Made by a program: the position numbers and the translations under genes. A stretch of DNA of 64,000 nt from Comamonas composti DSM 21721 (lineage in GTDB: Bacteria; Pseudomonadota; Gammaproteobacteria; Burkholderiales; Burkholderiaceae_C): contig NZ_KE386974.1 of NCBI RefSeq assembly GCF_000429845.1, positions 12,107 to 76,106 of the forward strand. The letters are read 5' to 3'. Below the pieces are notes generated by a model. The model worked only from the letters and a program-made list of their open reading frames with translations. It made no database searches and was not told the DNA's origin. Below, piece by piece: positions 51,900 through 60,185 of the stretch (the stretch's first letter is position 1; every line of letters begins with the position of its first letter).

Positions 51900-53852
51900 C
51901 TAGAAAAATGCCTGGATGCGCCGCTGCGCATGTTCCAGCAGCCAGAGCTTTTTCTTGGCCCGTGTCATGGCCACATAAAGCCGGTTGCGCTCCAGAAAGG
52001 CGAGCTCGCGCGCTGCGGGCGCAGGAAAGCGGCCTGGCTCCAGAAAGGGCAGGGCTACGTGCTCGTATTCCTTGCCCTTGGCTTCTTCAATCGTGCTCAG
52101 GTGGAAGTCGAAGCCCTGGCCTGCGCGCACGGCACGCTCAAAGCGTCTGGCCATGGCCGAGATATCGGCCAGCAACTGGGGCACGCTCATGCCAGCCGTG
52201 CTGTCCACAAAGGACTGAACGCGGTGGTGCAACTGGCGGGTGGGCTCATCCTGTCGTGCCTGGCTGGGAAACAGGCCCCAGACATCGGCCTGCATCAGCA
52301 AGGCTTGGGCGTCGGCTTGCAGGGACAGCGGCAGTTGCAGAAAGCTGCCAAAGGCCGCGAAGTTGCGCTGTCCGCCCTGCAGGCTGGATTCGCCGCGCAG
52401 AAAGCGCCAGATGATTTGCGGGTTGTGCAGCATCTGTCCTGCCATTTGCTGGGCCTGCGTGTGGCGGCTGGCGCTGTCCATGGCTTGCGCGTCCACACTG
52501 CCCTTGCCGTAGTAGAGAGCACCCTCCACAAAGGCCGAGAGCAGCTCCAGGCCCAGTGGACAGGTATCGGCCTTCCAGTCCAGGCGCTGCATGCTGTGGG
52601 CATAGCAAAGGCCGAGCAGCAAGGCTACCTCACGCTCGAGGTAAAAACGCTTGAAGCCATAAAAGCTCGCGCTCTTGCCCGCGCGGTGCAAGGCCCATTC
52701 AAGCGCGCAGGCCTCATGGGGCTGGCGCAGTATCACGGTCAGCGAGGCAGCTCCCAGGCTGGAGGCCTGCTGTGCCGATGCCTGACGCGTAAGCCCGGCC
52801 TGGGCTTGGAGCAAGAGCGCTATGCATTCCTCATCGGTTTCATAGCTTTGGAGAATCACCTTGCTCTGGCGTGTGGCTGTGGTCTTGAGGTCGAGATCAA
52901 ACCACTGGTTGACGGCGCCTGCGATCTCGGGACCAAAGCGCCGGGACTGGGTCAGCGGCAGGCTTTGCGTGGCATGGGGCAGGAATTCGTCCAGACGGTG
53001 CAACTGGTCTTCGAAGACCGACCAGGCCTGGGCTTCTATGTGCTGGTTGAAGTCGCCGGCCCCAAGAAAGCTGCCATTGCTTTGTTGCAACAGGCCGCGC
53101 AGCACCTGCAGCGAGGCGAGGTCCAGATCGTGCATCTCATCGAGCACGACCAGGTCGTAGGCCGGGGTGTCCAGCGTCTGGCCGTCGAGGACGGCACAGG
53201 CCAGCGCATAGCTGCAATCGCCGTGCGCGTAATACAGCACGTCGCCGCAGGTGTCGACGCGCGCGCGCTCGTACTCAAAGAACAGGCAGGCCTGTCCGTA
53301 GTCGAGCAAATACTCCTCGCAGAACTGGGCAAGGCTTGTGCCCGAATCTTGCAGGGTCTGTGGCAAAAGCGATTTTTTGGCGCGTAGATTGAAGGCCCAG
53401 AACGCATCTAGGTCGAGCTCGCCGCTCAACTCCAGCCGCGCATCGGGTTGTTCCTGAGCGCGCCATTCCAGGCTGGTGCGTGCCTTGCGGACCTGATCGT
53501 GCAAGACCAGGCGATCGGCCTCAAAGCGGGCGTCCGGATCTTGCCTGCGAATTTGCTGGGCGGCCCAGCGCTCCAGCGTGGTGATTTGTACCTGGGGCGG
53601 AATCTCGCGCATCAGCCGCCCCAGTCGGTGGTGGAACGCCGCCACGCCGGCCCTGGAGTAGGCGAGCACCAGAATGCGCTGCGACTTGCCGCTTGCGCAG
53701 GCCTGGGCCACCTTGCTGGCCAGGGTGGTGGTCTTGCCCGTACCCGCGAGAGCAGAGGCAATGGCCGACTTGCCCGGATGCGCGAGTATGGCCTGCTGCT
53801 CGCGCGAGAGGATGAGCCGCGCGTCAGTCGAGGCTGGGGATGGATGAGTCAT
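51900..53852 (-). CDS. Divergent superfamily 1 (UvrD/Rep-like) DNA helicase
   Basis: 650-residue helicase. Walker A is ALAGTGKTTTL (residues about 34-44). Motif Ia is ILVLAYSRAGVAAFHHRL. Walker B is VVLDEMHDLD (about 236-245), with Met-His where UvrD has Ala-Gln or Phe-Gln. Motif III is GAGDFNQHI, motif IV SRRFGPEI, motif V STIEEAKGKEYEHVAL and motif VI RLYVAMTRAKKKL. The SRRFG and AKGKEY forms are closer to Fbh1-like helicases than to UvrD. I chose the start at 53852 (MTHPSPAS). No nuclease domain or partner gene is adjacent. The role may be recombination control or defence. Confidence 0.85.
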   Translation of the reverse strand: MTHPSPASTDARLILSREQQAILAHPGKSAIASALAGTGKTTTLASKVAQACASGKSQRILVLAYSRAGVAAFHHRLGRLMREIPPQVQITTLERWAAQQIRRQDPDARFEADRLVLHDQVRKARTSLEWRAQEQPDARLELSGELDLDAFWAFNLRAKKSLLPQTLQDSGTSLAQFCEEYLLDYGQACLFFEYERARVDTCGDVLYYAHGDCSYALACAVLDGQTLDTPAYDLVVLDEMHDLDLASLQVLRGLLQQSNGSFLGAGDFNQHIEAQAWSVFEDQLHRLDEFLPHATQSLPLTQSRRFGPEIAGAVNQWFDLDLKTTATRQSKVILQSYETDEECIALLLQAQAGLTRQASAQQASSLGAASLTVILRQPHEACALEWALHRAGKSASFYGFKRFYLEREVALLLGLCYAHSMQRLDWKADTCPLGLELLSAFVEGALYYGKGSVDAQAMDSASRHTQAQQMAGQMLHNPQIIWRFLRGESSLQGGQRNFAAFGSFLQLPLSLQADAQALLMQADVWGLFPSQARQDEPTRQLHHRVQSFVDSTAGMSVPQLLADISAMARRFERAVRAGQGFDFHLSTIEEAKGKEYEHVALPFLEPGRFPAPAARELAFLERNRLYVAMTRAKKKLWLLEHAQRRIQAFF

Positions 53853-54213
53853 GCAAAAACAGTAGCTGGATGCCCGCGCTCCACGTTGGAGATGGGCCAA
53901 AAGTCTTGAAATTCCTGCGCATTGTGGCCTGTTCCTGCGGGACCGCAGGCTGCTTTGGTAATACCACCTCGGCTTTGATCCGGGCTTTTGCAGAAGTTGG
54001 CGGCAACTGCCGGTGGGTTGCAGGTGAAAGTCTTTAATTGATGCTTACGTCTTAGAAAATTGATTCAACTTCTTTTAAAGATAAGGTAATTTGCTGAAAG
54101 TTAAGGAGCTTCAAAAAGCCCCGATTATTTTTGCAGCTCAGAGGCTTTTTCCACTTGCGCATGGACTTTCGGCATCCAGAATAAAAAGCAAATGTGGATC
54201 CAAGGAGTTTTCG
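53853..54213. other. AT-rich region upstream of bioB
   Basis: 361 bp between the divergent helicase and bioB genes. From about 54030 it is markedly AT-rich and must contain the bioB promoter; AAGGAG lies just before the bioB start. No BirA-type operator is recognisable. Confidence 0.5.
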
Positions 54214-55230
54214 ATGAGCACCAGCAACACCGCCCAGCCCGTGCAATGGCATGTGAGACAAGCTGTCCAGCCCGCGCCTGAAAAAAGAGCCTGGAGCGTG
54301 CAAGCCGTACAGCAGCTTTTGGACAAGCCCTTTTTGGATCTCCTGTTCCAGGCCCAGAGCGTGCACCGCGCCCACTGGCCTGAAGGTGACATAGAGCTGG
54401 CCACGCTGCTGTCCGTGAAGACCGGGGGATGCCCGGAAAACTGCGGCTACTGCCCTCAGTCGGTGGAGTTCGACACGGGGGTCAAGGCGGAAAAGCTCAT
54501 GAGCGTGGAAGAGGTCACGCATGCTGCACTGGCCGCCAAAAATGCGGGAGCCACACGCTTTTGCATGGGCGCAGCCTGGCGTGCACCCAAGGACAGGGAT
54601 ATTGAAAAGATGAATGCCCTCATCGGTGCGGTCAAGGGGTTGGGCCTGCAAACCTGCGCGACGCTGGGCATGCTCGAACCCCATCAGGCCCGCTCCTTGC
54701 GCGAGGCGGGGCTCGATTACTACAACCACAACCTCGATACGGCACCCGAGTACTACCAGGACGTGGTCAGCACGCGCGAGTACCAGGACAGGCTGGACAC
54801 TCTGCAAGCTGTGCGCGCGGCCGGCATCAGCGTGTGCTGTGGCGGCATCATCGGCATGGGTGAGGAGACCGTGCACCGTGCCGGGCTGATCGCCCAACTG
54901 GCCAATCTGAACCCGCACCCCGAATCCGTACCCATTAACAGCCTGGTGCGCGTGCCTGGAACGCCCCTGGCCGATGCCGAGCCCGTGGACCCCCTGGATT
55001 TTGTGCGTGTGATCGCCGTGGCCCGTATCACCATGCCCACGGCCCGCGTGCGCCTGTCGGCGGGCCGCCAGCAACTTGGCGATGCGGTTCAGGCCCTGTG
55101 CTTCATGGCTGGTGCGAACTCTATTTTTTATGGAGACAAGCTGCTGGTCACCGGCAATCCTGATGTCGAGGCCGATACTGCCCTGCTGCGCAAGCTGGGC
55201 CTGAACGATTACAAGCAGCCGGTTTGCTGA
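54214..55230 (+). CDS. bioB: Biotin synthase
   Basis: 338-residue radical-SAM enzyme inserting sulfur into dethiobiotin. The cluster motif is [11 protein letters not shown] (CxxxCxxC). Other hallmarks are [32 protein letters not shown] and SAGRQQLGD with the Arg ligand of the second cluster, and [15 protein letters not shown]. The start at 54214 follows AAGGAG. The gene stands alone, without bioA/F/D. A dispersed palindrome begins right after its stop. Confidence 0.97.
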   Translation: MSTSNTAQPVQWHVRQAVQPAPEKRAWSVQAVQQLLDKPFLDLLFQAQSVHRAHWPEGDIELATLLSVKTGGCPENCGYCPQSVEFDTGVKAEKLMSVEEVTHAALAAKNAGATRFCMGAAWRAPKDRDIEKMNALIGAVKGLGLQTCATLGMLEPHQARSLREAGLDYYNHNLDTAPEYYQDVVSTREYQDRLDTLQAVRAAGISVCCGGIIGMGEETVHRAGLIAQLANLNPHPESVPINSLVRVPGTPLADAEPVDPLDFVRVIAVARITMPTARVRLSAGRQQLGDAVQALCFMAGANSIFYGDKLLVTGNPDVEADTALLRKLGLNDYKQPVC

Positions 55231-55246
55231 GAACGTAAACACGTTC
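55231..55246. repeat. GAACGT palindrome directly after the bioB stop
   Basis: GAACGT-AAAC-ACGTTC begins at the base after the TGA stop of bioB. The sequence context TGAGAACGT is the same as at rnfH (43325). It belongs to the same core family as the 185-458 element ends. Confidence 0.6.
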
Positions 55247-55477
55247 TGAGAGATCCTGCGGCGCGTTCTGCCTGCAAGCAGCCTGGAACGGGAAGCGGCG
55301 GCGCAGGTCGCGTGGTGACGGATGAAGCCATGCTTGGACCGGGTCCGGGCAATAAAGTCACTGCCAACAGGGGCGAGCCCATTTCGGGCTTTAAGTGGAT
55401 CATGGCCTGGCTACCATGGCTGACGTCACAACCACTCACAGGCAAGAGCCGGGCCGCCGGTTCTTGCTCCTGCCTCC

Positions 55478-55867
55478 ATGTCCTCCAAGTCACTTCGCAC
55501 ATCAGAGCATGCGCGTTCCGAGGAAAGCTCGGTACTCATGGTCCTGGCCGTCATCGTCGTGCTGCTGGGCATTCTGGGCCTGGCCGGCTACCAGTTTTGG
55601 AAGCACAAGATGGAGCAGGAGCAGGCGCTCAAGGCCTCGCGCACTTACCGGGGTTATGTAGAGACCCAGCAGCCGGCACCTTCGGTATCCGAGCCCGAGC
55701 AAGCCTCGGCCCTCAGCGAAGAGCGGCAGATGGAACAAAAGCTGCTAGCCCATCCCGGCGTGACTCCGGGCCAGGGCTTCGGGGCACCAGGCGTCAAATC
55801 CACGGGCGTACGTATTATTGATGCCATCGATGAGGCCCAGGCGCGCCAAAAGCAGCAGCAGCCTTGA
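55478..55867 (+). CDS. Hypothetical single-span membrane protein
   Basis: 129-residue protein with one transmembrane helix at about 19-41 (VLMVLAVIVVLLGILGLAGYQFW) followed by a charged, Gln/Glu/Pro-rich periplasmic or cytoplasmic tail ending in QKQQQP. No known domain is recognised. Codon use is like that of real genes, but there is no strong ribosome site. It stands between bioB and the cupin gene. Confidence 0.55.
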   Translation: MSSKSLRTSEHARSEESSVLMVLAVIVVLLGILGLAGYQFWKHKMEQEQALKASRTYRGYVETQQPAPSVSEPEQASALSEERQMEQKLLAHPGVTPGQGFGAPGVKSTGVRIIDAIDEAQARQKQQQP

Positions 55868-55986
55868 CCCGGTCTCGGGCCGGCACATGCACCAGCTCGC
55901 TGGCCGAGGACCGAAGGCGGGTCAGCCAAGAATGACCACCTCCAGCAAGGCGCAGGCGCTGTGCCGAGGAGATCGTCAACAGGCTC

Positions 55987-56316
55987 TCAGGCGCTTAGGG
56001 CGATGGTCACAAGTGCCGACGCATCTTCCAGCGCGCGTACGCCGTGCGGGACATTCGGTGGGAGATGCATGAGCTCGCCGGCTTGAAGCGGGCGGGGCCC
56101 ATCGCCCAGTAGCACATCCAGCCGGCCTTCCAGACAGTGCAGGCTCACGCTGCCCGGGATCTTGTGCGGCGGCAGCGACTGGCTGGCCCGCAGCACAATG
56201 CGGATGACTTCCATGTCCTCGGCTTTGAACAGGGCGTAACTCCTGGCGCTCGCCAGATGCGAGCCAAAGGGTTGCACATTGATGGCCTGGGCGCTGGCTG
56301 CTTTGGGTATGGACAT
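55987..56316 (-). CDS. Small cupin-domain protein
   Basis: 109-residue single-cupin protein. The two cupin motifs are recognisable: PPHKIPGSVSLHCLEGRLDVLLG with Pro, His and Gly at the usual places, and LMHLPPNVPHGVRALEDASALV with the terminal His. One metal-binding His of motif 1 is present and others are degenerate. The family spans enzymes and sensors, so no function is assigned. Confidence 0.72.
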   Translation of the reverse strand: MSIPKAASAQAINVQPFGSHLASARSYALFKAEDMEVIRIVLRASQSLPPHKIPGSVSLHCLEGRLDVLLGDGPRPLQAGELMHLPPNVPHGVRALEDASALVTIALSA

Positions 56317-56849
56317 GCTGGAACTCCGAGTGGTGGCACGGTTTCAGGCGGTAGCCGCATTGTCGGCCCAAGCCTCGAACCCTTTCAACTGCAAGCCCAT
56401 GACAGGTGGGTGCCCAGCAGGGCTTTCTTCCCCAGATTGATCAAGCGCGCAAGGATGGCGCGCGGATGCAGGCCAGGCTGACAACCTGTCCTCAGAGCGT
56501 GTTCACGATCTCTACGCAGGCGCGTTGGAGCGCAATCGGGATGAGCTCGAGTCGATGAGCCGCAGCTTTTGCACCGGGTCTGGCGCGATGGTATCTGCGC
56601 CGTATGGCGCGCCTCGTCAAGATGCAGCGCGCTTTTGAGACGAAGGGCTCGGTTGTGGGCATAGGCATGCACGGGGCTCAGGCTGACCAGGCTCGCCAGG
56701 ACATTGCTTTGCGAGCCTTGCGTAAGGCGGGATTCGCGTTAACCCCGGGCCGGCCTTTCCATCGAGAAGAAACCGCCGCAAAGAAGCAAAAAGAGGGCCA
56801 GGTTGCGGGGCTGGTGTCGTGCCACCGATCAGGTGTGGGACTTTTGTTT
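56317..56849. other. 533-bp gap with repeat copy
   Basis: No gene I can support. It holds the 85-bp repeat copy at 56491-56575 and unremarkable GC-rich sequence on either side, between the cupin gene start and the Nudix gene end. Confidence 0.5.
56491..56575. repeat. 85-bp partial copy of the 185-458 element
   Basis: This stretch matches the reverse complement of about 373-458 at more than 90% of positions (starting CTCAGAGCGTGTTCACGATC), then diverges at 56567-56575. The internal hairpin of the full element is absent, so this is a truncated right end. Confidence 0.75.
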
Positions 56850-57413
56850 TTAAGGCTTGAGCTCGATGGAGTGCACCTGGCCAGCCGCCAGCCGGCTGGC
56901 CGCGCGGTCGGAAAAATAGTGCTCCAGCGTGACGCGTACGGTGCGAAAGGCAAGCTCGGACCAGGGGATTTCGGCCTCGGAGAACAGCTTCACCTCCATG
57001 GTCTCGGGGCCGGGATAGCACTCTTCGCGCAGCAACCGGGCCAGGTAGAACAAATGCACCTGCCCTACATAGGACACATCGACGATGGAGAACAGCCGTC
57101 CCATCTCTATGTCGGCTCCGGCCTCTTCGTCGGTTTCGCGCCGGGCGCCGCCTGCCGTGGATTCGCCCAGCTCCATGAAGCCTGCAGGCAAGGTCCACAG
57201 GCCCATGCGGGGCTCGATATTGCGCTTGCACAAAAGCACGCGGCCGTCGTCCATGACCGGAAGAGTGCCCACCACATTGAGCGGATTCTCGTAGTGGACG
57301 GTGTGGCAATGCGGGCAGATGGCGCGCTCACGCGTGTCGCCATCGTCGGGGAGCCGGTAGACCACGGCCGTGCCACAGGCGCGGCAGAACTTGATGGGGC
57401 TGCGAAAATTCAT
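56850..57413 (-). CDS. Nudix hydrolase with N-terminal zinc ribbon
   Basis: 187-residue Nudix protein. A zinc ribbon has its four cysteines at C10, C13, C33 and C36 (CRACG, CPHCH), followed by YENPLNVVGTLPV. The Nudix box GFMELGESTAGGARRETDEEAGA (about residues 78-100) has all catalytic Glu/Arg residues. The ribbon plus Nudix layout resembles NudC (NAD+ or NAD-RNA pyrophosphatase), but is shorter than E. coli NudC (257 aa). It is downstream of the fumarylpyruvate hydrolase on the same strand with a hairpin between. Confidence 0.9.
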   Translation of the reverse strand: MNFRSPIKFCRACGTAVVYRLPDDGDTRERAICPHCHTVHYENPLNVVGTLPVMDDGRVLLCKRNIEPRMGLWTLPAGFMELGESTAGGARRETDEEAGADIEMGRLFSIVDVSYVGQVHLFYLARLLREECYPGPETMEVKLFSEAEIPWSELAFRTVRVTLEHYFSDRAASRLAAGQVHSIELKP

Positions 57414-57426
57414 GCCTGGACTATAG

Positions 57427-57471
57427 AGAAAAAAGCAGGCCAGCGCTTATGGGGCGAGCGCTGGCAGCTAC
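57427..57471. repeat. AGCGCTT-family intergenic hairpin
   Basis: Between the fumarylpyruvate hydrolase and Nudix genes, GCCAGCGCTTA and GAGCGCTGGC pair with loop TGGGGC. Flanking A-run on the left. Confidence 0.65.
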
Positions 57472-57493
57472 TGATTTACGAGCGTTCATGCGC

Positions 57494-58189
57494 TCAGGCA
57501 AGCTTCAGGCGCAAGGGCTCAAGTCCGGTGACGCTGGCTTCGAGCATGTCGCCGCGCACAACCGCGCCCACGCCTTCGGGAGTTCCCGTCATGATCAGGT
57601 CGCCAGGCCTGAGCTCCCAGGCAGCTGACAGATGCTCGATGGTTTCGGCAATATTCCAGATCAGCTTGGAGATCTGACTGTATTGGCGCGTGGCGCCGTT
57701 GACCTTGAGCTCGATGGCCGCGGTTGCAATGTCTGTGGCTTGCGCCGCAGGCGTGATGACGCCCACCGGGGCCGACTGCTCGAAAGCCTTGCCTATGCAC
57801 CAGGGGCGGCCCTGTTTTTTCATCTCGTTTTGCAGGTCGCGCCGTGTCATGTCCAGGCCGACGGCGTAGCCATAGATGTACTCCATGGCATCGGCAGCGG
57901 CAATGCTTTTGCCTTCCTTGCCGATGGCCACCACCAGCTCGACCTCATGGTGCAGGTTGGCCGTGAGCCCGGGGTAGTCCATGGTGCCTGTGGCAGAAGG
58001 CTCAACGGCGACCAGTGCATCGGCGGGCTTGAGAAAGAAGAATGGGGGCTCGCGGCCCGTAAAACCCATTTCCTTGGCATGTTCTTCGTAATTGCGGCCC
58101 ACGCAGAAGATGCGGCGTACCGGAAAACGCTGGGCACGGCCTGCAACAGGCAGGCTTGTCGGGGTGGGCGGTGGGAATACATAGCTCAT
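57494..58189 (-). CDS. Fumarylacetoacetate hydrolase family protein, probable fumarylpyruvate hydrolase
   Basis: 231-residue single-domain FAH-fold hydrolase. Metal-binding and substrate blocks are FCVGRNYEEHAKEMG, EVELVVAIGKEGKSI, AVGLDMTRRDLQNEMKKQGRPW and GDLIMTGTPEGVG. At 231 residues it matches NagK-type fumarylpyruvate hydrolases (gentisate pathway) rather than the 420-residue FAA hydrolase of tyrosine breakdown. The divergent isomerase gene supports this. An AGGAAG site precedes the ATG. Confidence 0.85.
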   Translation of the reverse strand: MSYVFPPPTPTSLPVAGRAQRFPVRRIFCVGRNYEEHAKEMGFTGREPPFFFLKPADALVAVEPSATGTMDYPGLTANLHHEVELVVAIGKEGKSIAAADAMEYIYGYAVGLDMTRRDLQNEMKKQGRPWCIGKAFEQSAPVGVITPAAQATDIATAAIELKVNGATRQYSQISKLIWNIAETIEHLSAAWELRPGDLIMTGTPEGVGAVVRGDMLEASVTGLEPLRLKLA

Positions 58190-58287
58190 GTGAGTCTTCC
58201 TGCGGGCAGATCCTGTCTTGAACGTGGCAGCAAGTGTGCCACGTGCCCAGCCTCTCCAGGCTCTGACGCAGGGTATGCTGCCAAACC

Positions 58288-58953
58288 ATGAAGCTGCATA
58301 CCTATTTCCGCTCGTCGGCCTCTTATCGCGTGCGCATTGCGCTGGAGCTCAAAGGGCTGGGCTATGAAGCCATTCCTGTGCATCTGGTGCGCAATGAGCA
58401 TCTGGCTGCGGCCTATGCAAGCCGCATGGGCGATGCCCTGGTACCGGCGCTGGAGACCGATGACGGCTCGTGGCTGAGCCAGTCCATGGCCATCATCGAA
58501 TACCTGGATGAAACCCATGGCGGCTTGCGCTTGCTGCCCGGGGATGCGCTGAGCCGCGCGCGCGTGAGGGCTCTGGCCCAGATGGTGGCTTGCGAGATCC
58601 ACCCGCTCAACAACCTGCGTGTGCTCAGGTATCTGGTGCATGAACTCGGTGTCTCGGAGGAGGACAAAAGCCGCTGGTATGCACATTGGGTCAGGTCAGG
58701 TCTGGAGGCCATGGAGCGTCAACTGGACCTGTTCGATCAGCAAAGAGCGGCCTCGGGGCTTGCATCCTCGCCGTTTTGCTGGGACGAGACGCCGACCTTG
58801 GCCGACTGCTGCCTGGTGCCGCAAGTGTTCAATGCTCGGCGTTTCAAGGTGGCGCTGGACGGGCTGCCACGCATCAAGGCCATCGCCGAACGCTGCGAGG
58901 CCATGCCAGCCTTCGCCCGCGCCCATCCATCGGCCTGCCCGGATGCCGAATGA
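58288..58953 (+). CDS. Zeta-class GST: maleylpyruvate/maleylacetoacetate isomerase
   Basis: 221-residue zeta-class glutathione S-transferase fold. The N-terminal glutathione site YFRSSASYRVRIALELKGLGYE has Ala where some homologues carry Cys, which is normal for bacterial members. The core QSMAIIEYLDE and C-terminal helix region TLADCCLVPQVFNARRF are typical. It converts cis to trans cleavage products using glutathione. Divergence from a NagK-like hydrolase favours maleylpyruvate (gentisate) over maleylacetoacetate. No ring-cleaving dioxygenase is adjacent. It overlaps pgeF by 4 bases. Confidence 0.88.
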   Translation: MKLHTYFRSSASYRVRIALELKGLGYEAIPVHLVRNEHLAAAYASRMGDALVPALETDDGSWLSQSMAIIEYLDETHGGLRLLPGDALSRARVRALAQMVACEIHPLNNLRVLRYLVHELGVSEEDKSRWYAHWVRSGLEAMERQLDLFDQQRAASGLASSPFCWDETPTLADCCLVPQVFNARRFKVALDGLPRIKAIAERCEAMPAFARAHPSACPDAE

Positions 58954-59831
58954 GATCGTCAGTACATCCTCAAAGCGCCCTGGTGGGGGTGGGGAGTTCC
59001 TTTCTGATTCCCGACTGGCCCGCGCCGACGGGTGTGCATGCGCTGTGCACCATGCGCTCTGGCGGAGTCAGTGCAGCGCCCTGGAATAGCTTGAACCTGG
59101 GGAGCCATGTCGGCGATGCGCCGGAGGCCGTGGCCGAGAACCGGCGCCGGCTCTCTCAGGCTATCGATGCGCTGACGCCTGGCGCCCGGCCCGTATTCCT
59201 CAACCAGGTGCATGGCTGCGAGGCTTTGCGCCTGGATGCACAAAGCTGTGACGGGCTGGCCTTTGATGCGAGCATCGCCCATGAGCGTGGACGGGTATGC
59301 ACCATCATGGTGGCCGACTGCCTGCCCGTGCTGCTTGCGCACGAGAGCGGGCTGGTCGTGGGAGCCGCCCATGCGGGCTGGCGCGGCCTGGCGGGCCTGC
59401 CCGCAGGGGCGCAAAGGCCTCAGGCCACAGGGGTGGTGGAGCGCCTTTTCGCTCGATTGGGCGAGGCGCTCGAAGACGTAACCGGCCGCAGGCAAGGGGC
59501 CGGGCAGCTTGCGCGCCAGACCCTTGCCTGGCTGGGGCCTTGCATAGGAGCGCAGGCATTTGAGGTGGGAAACGAAGTGCGCGCGGTCTTCATGGCCCAT
59601 GAGGAAAAAGCCGCACAGTGCTTCACGGCTTCGGGCGCCAGATACCTGGCCGACCTGCAAGCCCTGGCCCGTCAGCGACTGGCGGCTCTGGGCATCCATC
59701 AGGTCTATGGCAACGATGGTGGCCCTGGCTGGTGCACGGTCAGCAATGAATCAGCATTCTTCTCGCACCGCCGCGATGCCGCCAGGCTGGGCAGCAGCGG
59801 GCGCTTTGCGGTCTGTATCTGGCTCGGATGA
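58950..59831 (+). CDS. pgeF: Peptidoglycan editing factor PgeF (multicopper-polyphenol-oxidase-like, DUF152)
   Basis: 293-residue protein of the YfiH/PgeF family, which removes L-serine mistakenly used in peptidoglycan precursors, and which is also reported as a purine nucleoside phosphorylase. The zinc site is visible: His88 (NQVHG), Cys124 (ADCLPV) and His141 (AHAGWRG). Its ATG overlaps the isomerase stop in ATGA. Its 3' end overlaps the convergent small membrane protein gene by 81 bp. Confidence 0.9.
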   Translation: MRSSVHPQSALVGVGSSFLIPDWPAPTGVHALCTMRSGGVSAAPWNSLNLGSHVGDAPEAVAENRRRLSQAIDALTPGARPVFLNQVHGCEALRLDAQSCDGLAFDASIAHERGRVCTIMVADCLPVLLAHESGLVVGAAHAGWRGLAGLPAGAQRPQATGVVERLFARLGEALEDVTGRRQGAGQLARQTLAWLGPCIGAQAFEVGNEVRAVFMAHEEKAAQCFTASGARYLADLQALARQRLAALGIHQVYGNDGGPGWCTVSNESAFFSHRRDAARLGSSGRFAVCIWLG

Positions 59832-60041
59832 CGAGGCGGCCTGCTGCTCGGCGAGTGCGCGTGCGCGCAGTTTTCGTTTGCGGGCCGGGGTGGCCAGGAT
59901 GTACAGCAGGATCGACAGGGGCAGCAACCCATAGAGAACAAAGGTGATGATTGCGCCCAGGATGCTGCCCATGGGGCTTGTGGCCTCAGCCAGGGCCATC
60001 ATGAGCGTGACATACAACCAGGCGATAGCGACGAGATACAT
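59751..60041 (-). CDS. Small two-span membrane protein of unknown function
   Basis: About 96 residues with two transmembrane helices (YLVAIAWLYVTLMMALAEA and ILGAIITFVLYGLLPLSILLYIL) and a basic then acidic tail (KRKLRARALAEQQ...). The start is uncertain: ATG 60041 is proposed, but upstream residues (HINWFSLP) look conserved and a TTG start is possible. It overlaps the pgeF end. Function unknown; the pattern suggests a conserved envelope protein. Confidence 0.6.
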   Translation of the reverse strand: MYLVAIAWLYVTLMMALAEATSPMGSILGAIITFVLYGLLPLSILLYILATPARKRKLRARALAEQQAASSSEPDTDRKAPAAAQPGGIAAVREEC

Positions 60042-60185
60042 GGGCAATGAAAACCAGTTGATGTGCAGCAAACCGGATTGGGGCTTGTGCCAAGAAGGAG
60101 TTGACGGGGCTGGGCCACAATCGGCAGCAACAGAGCGCCACGCATGGGCATGTCGGGACGTTATCAGCAATCACGAGGGTAAAGC

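Noticed and set aside
54091-54213. N-terminal extension of bioB to 54091
   Set aside because: The extension is AT-rich promoter sequence, and the AAGGAG site fits the ATG at 54214, which gives the family length.
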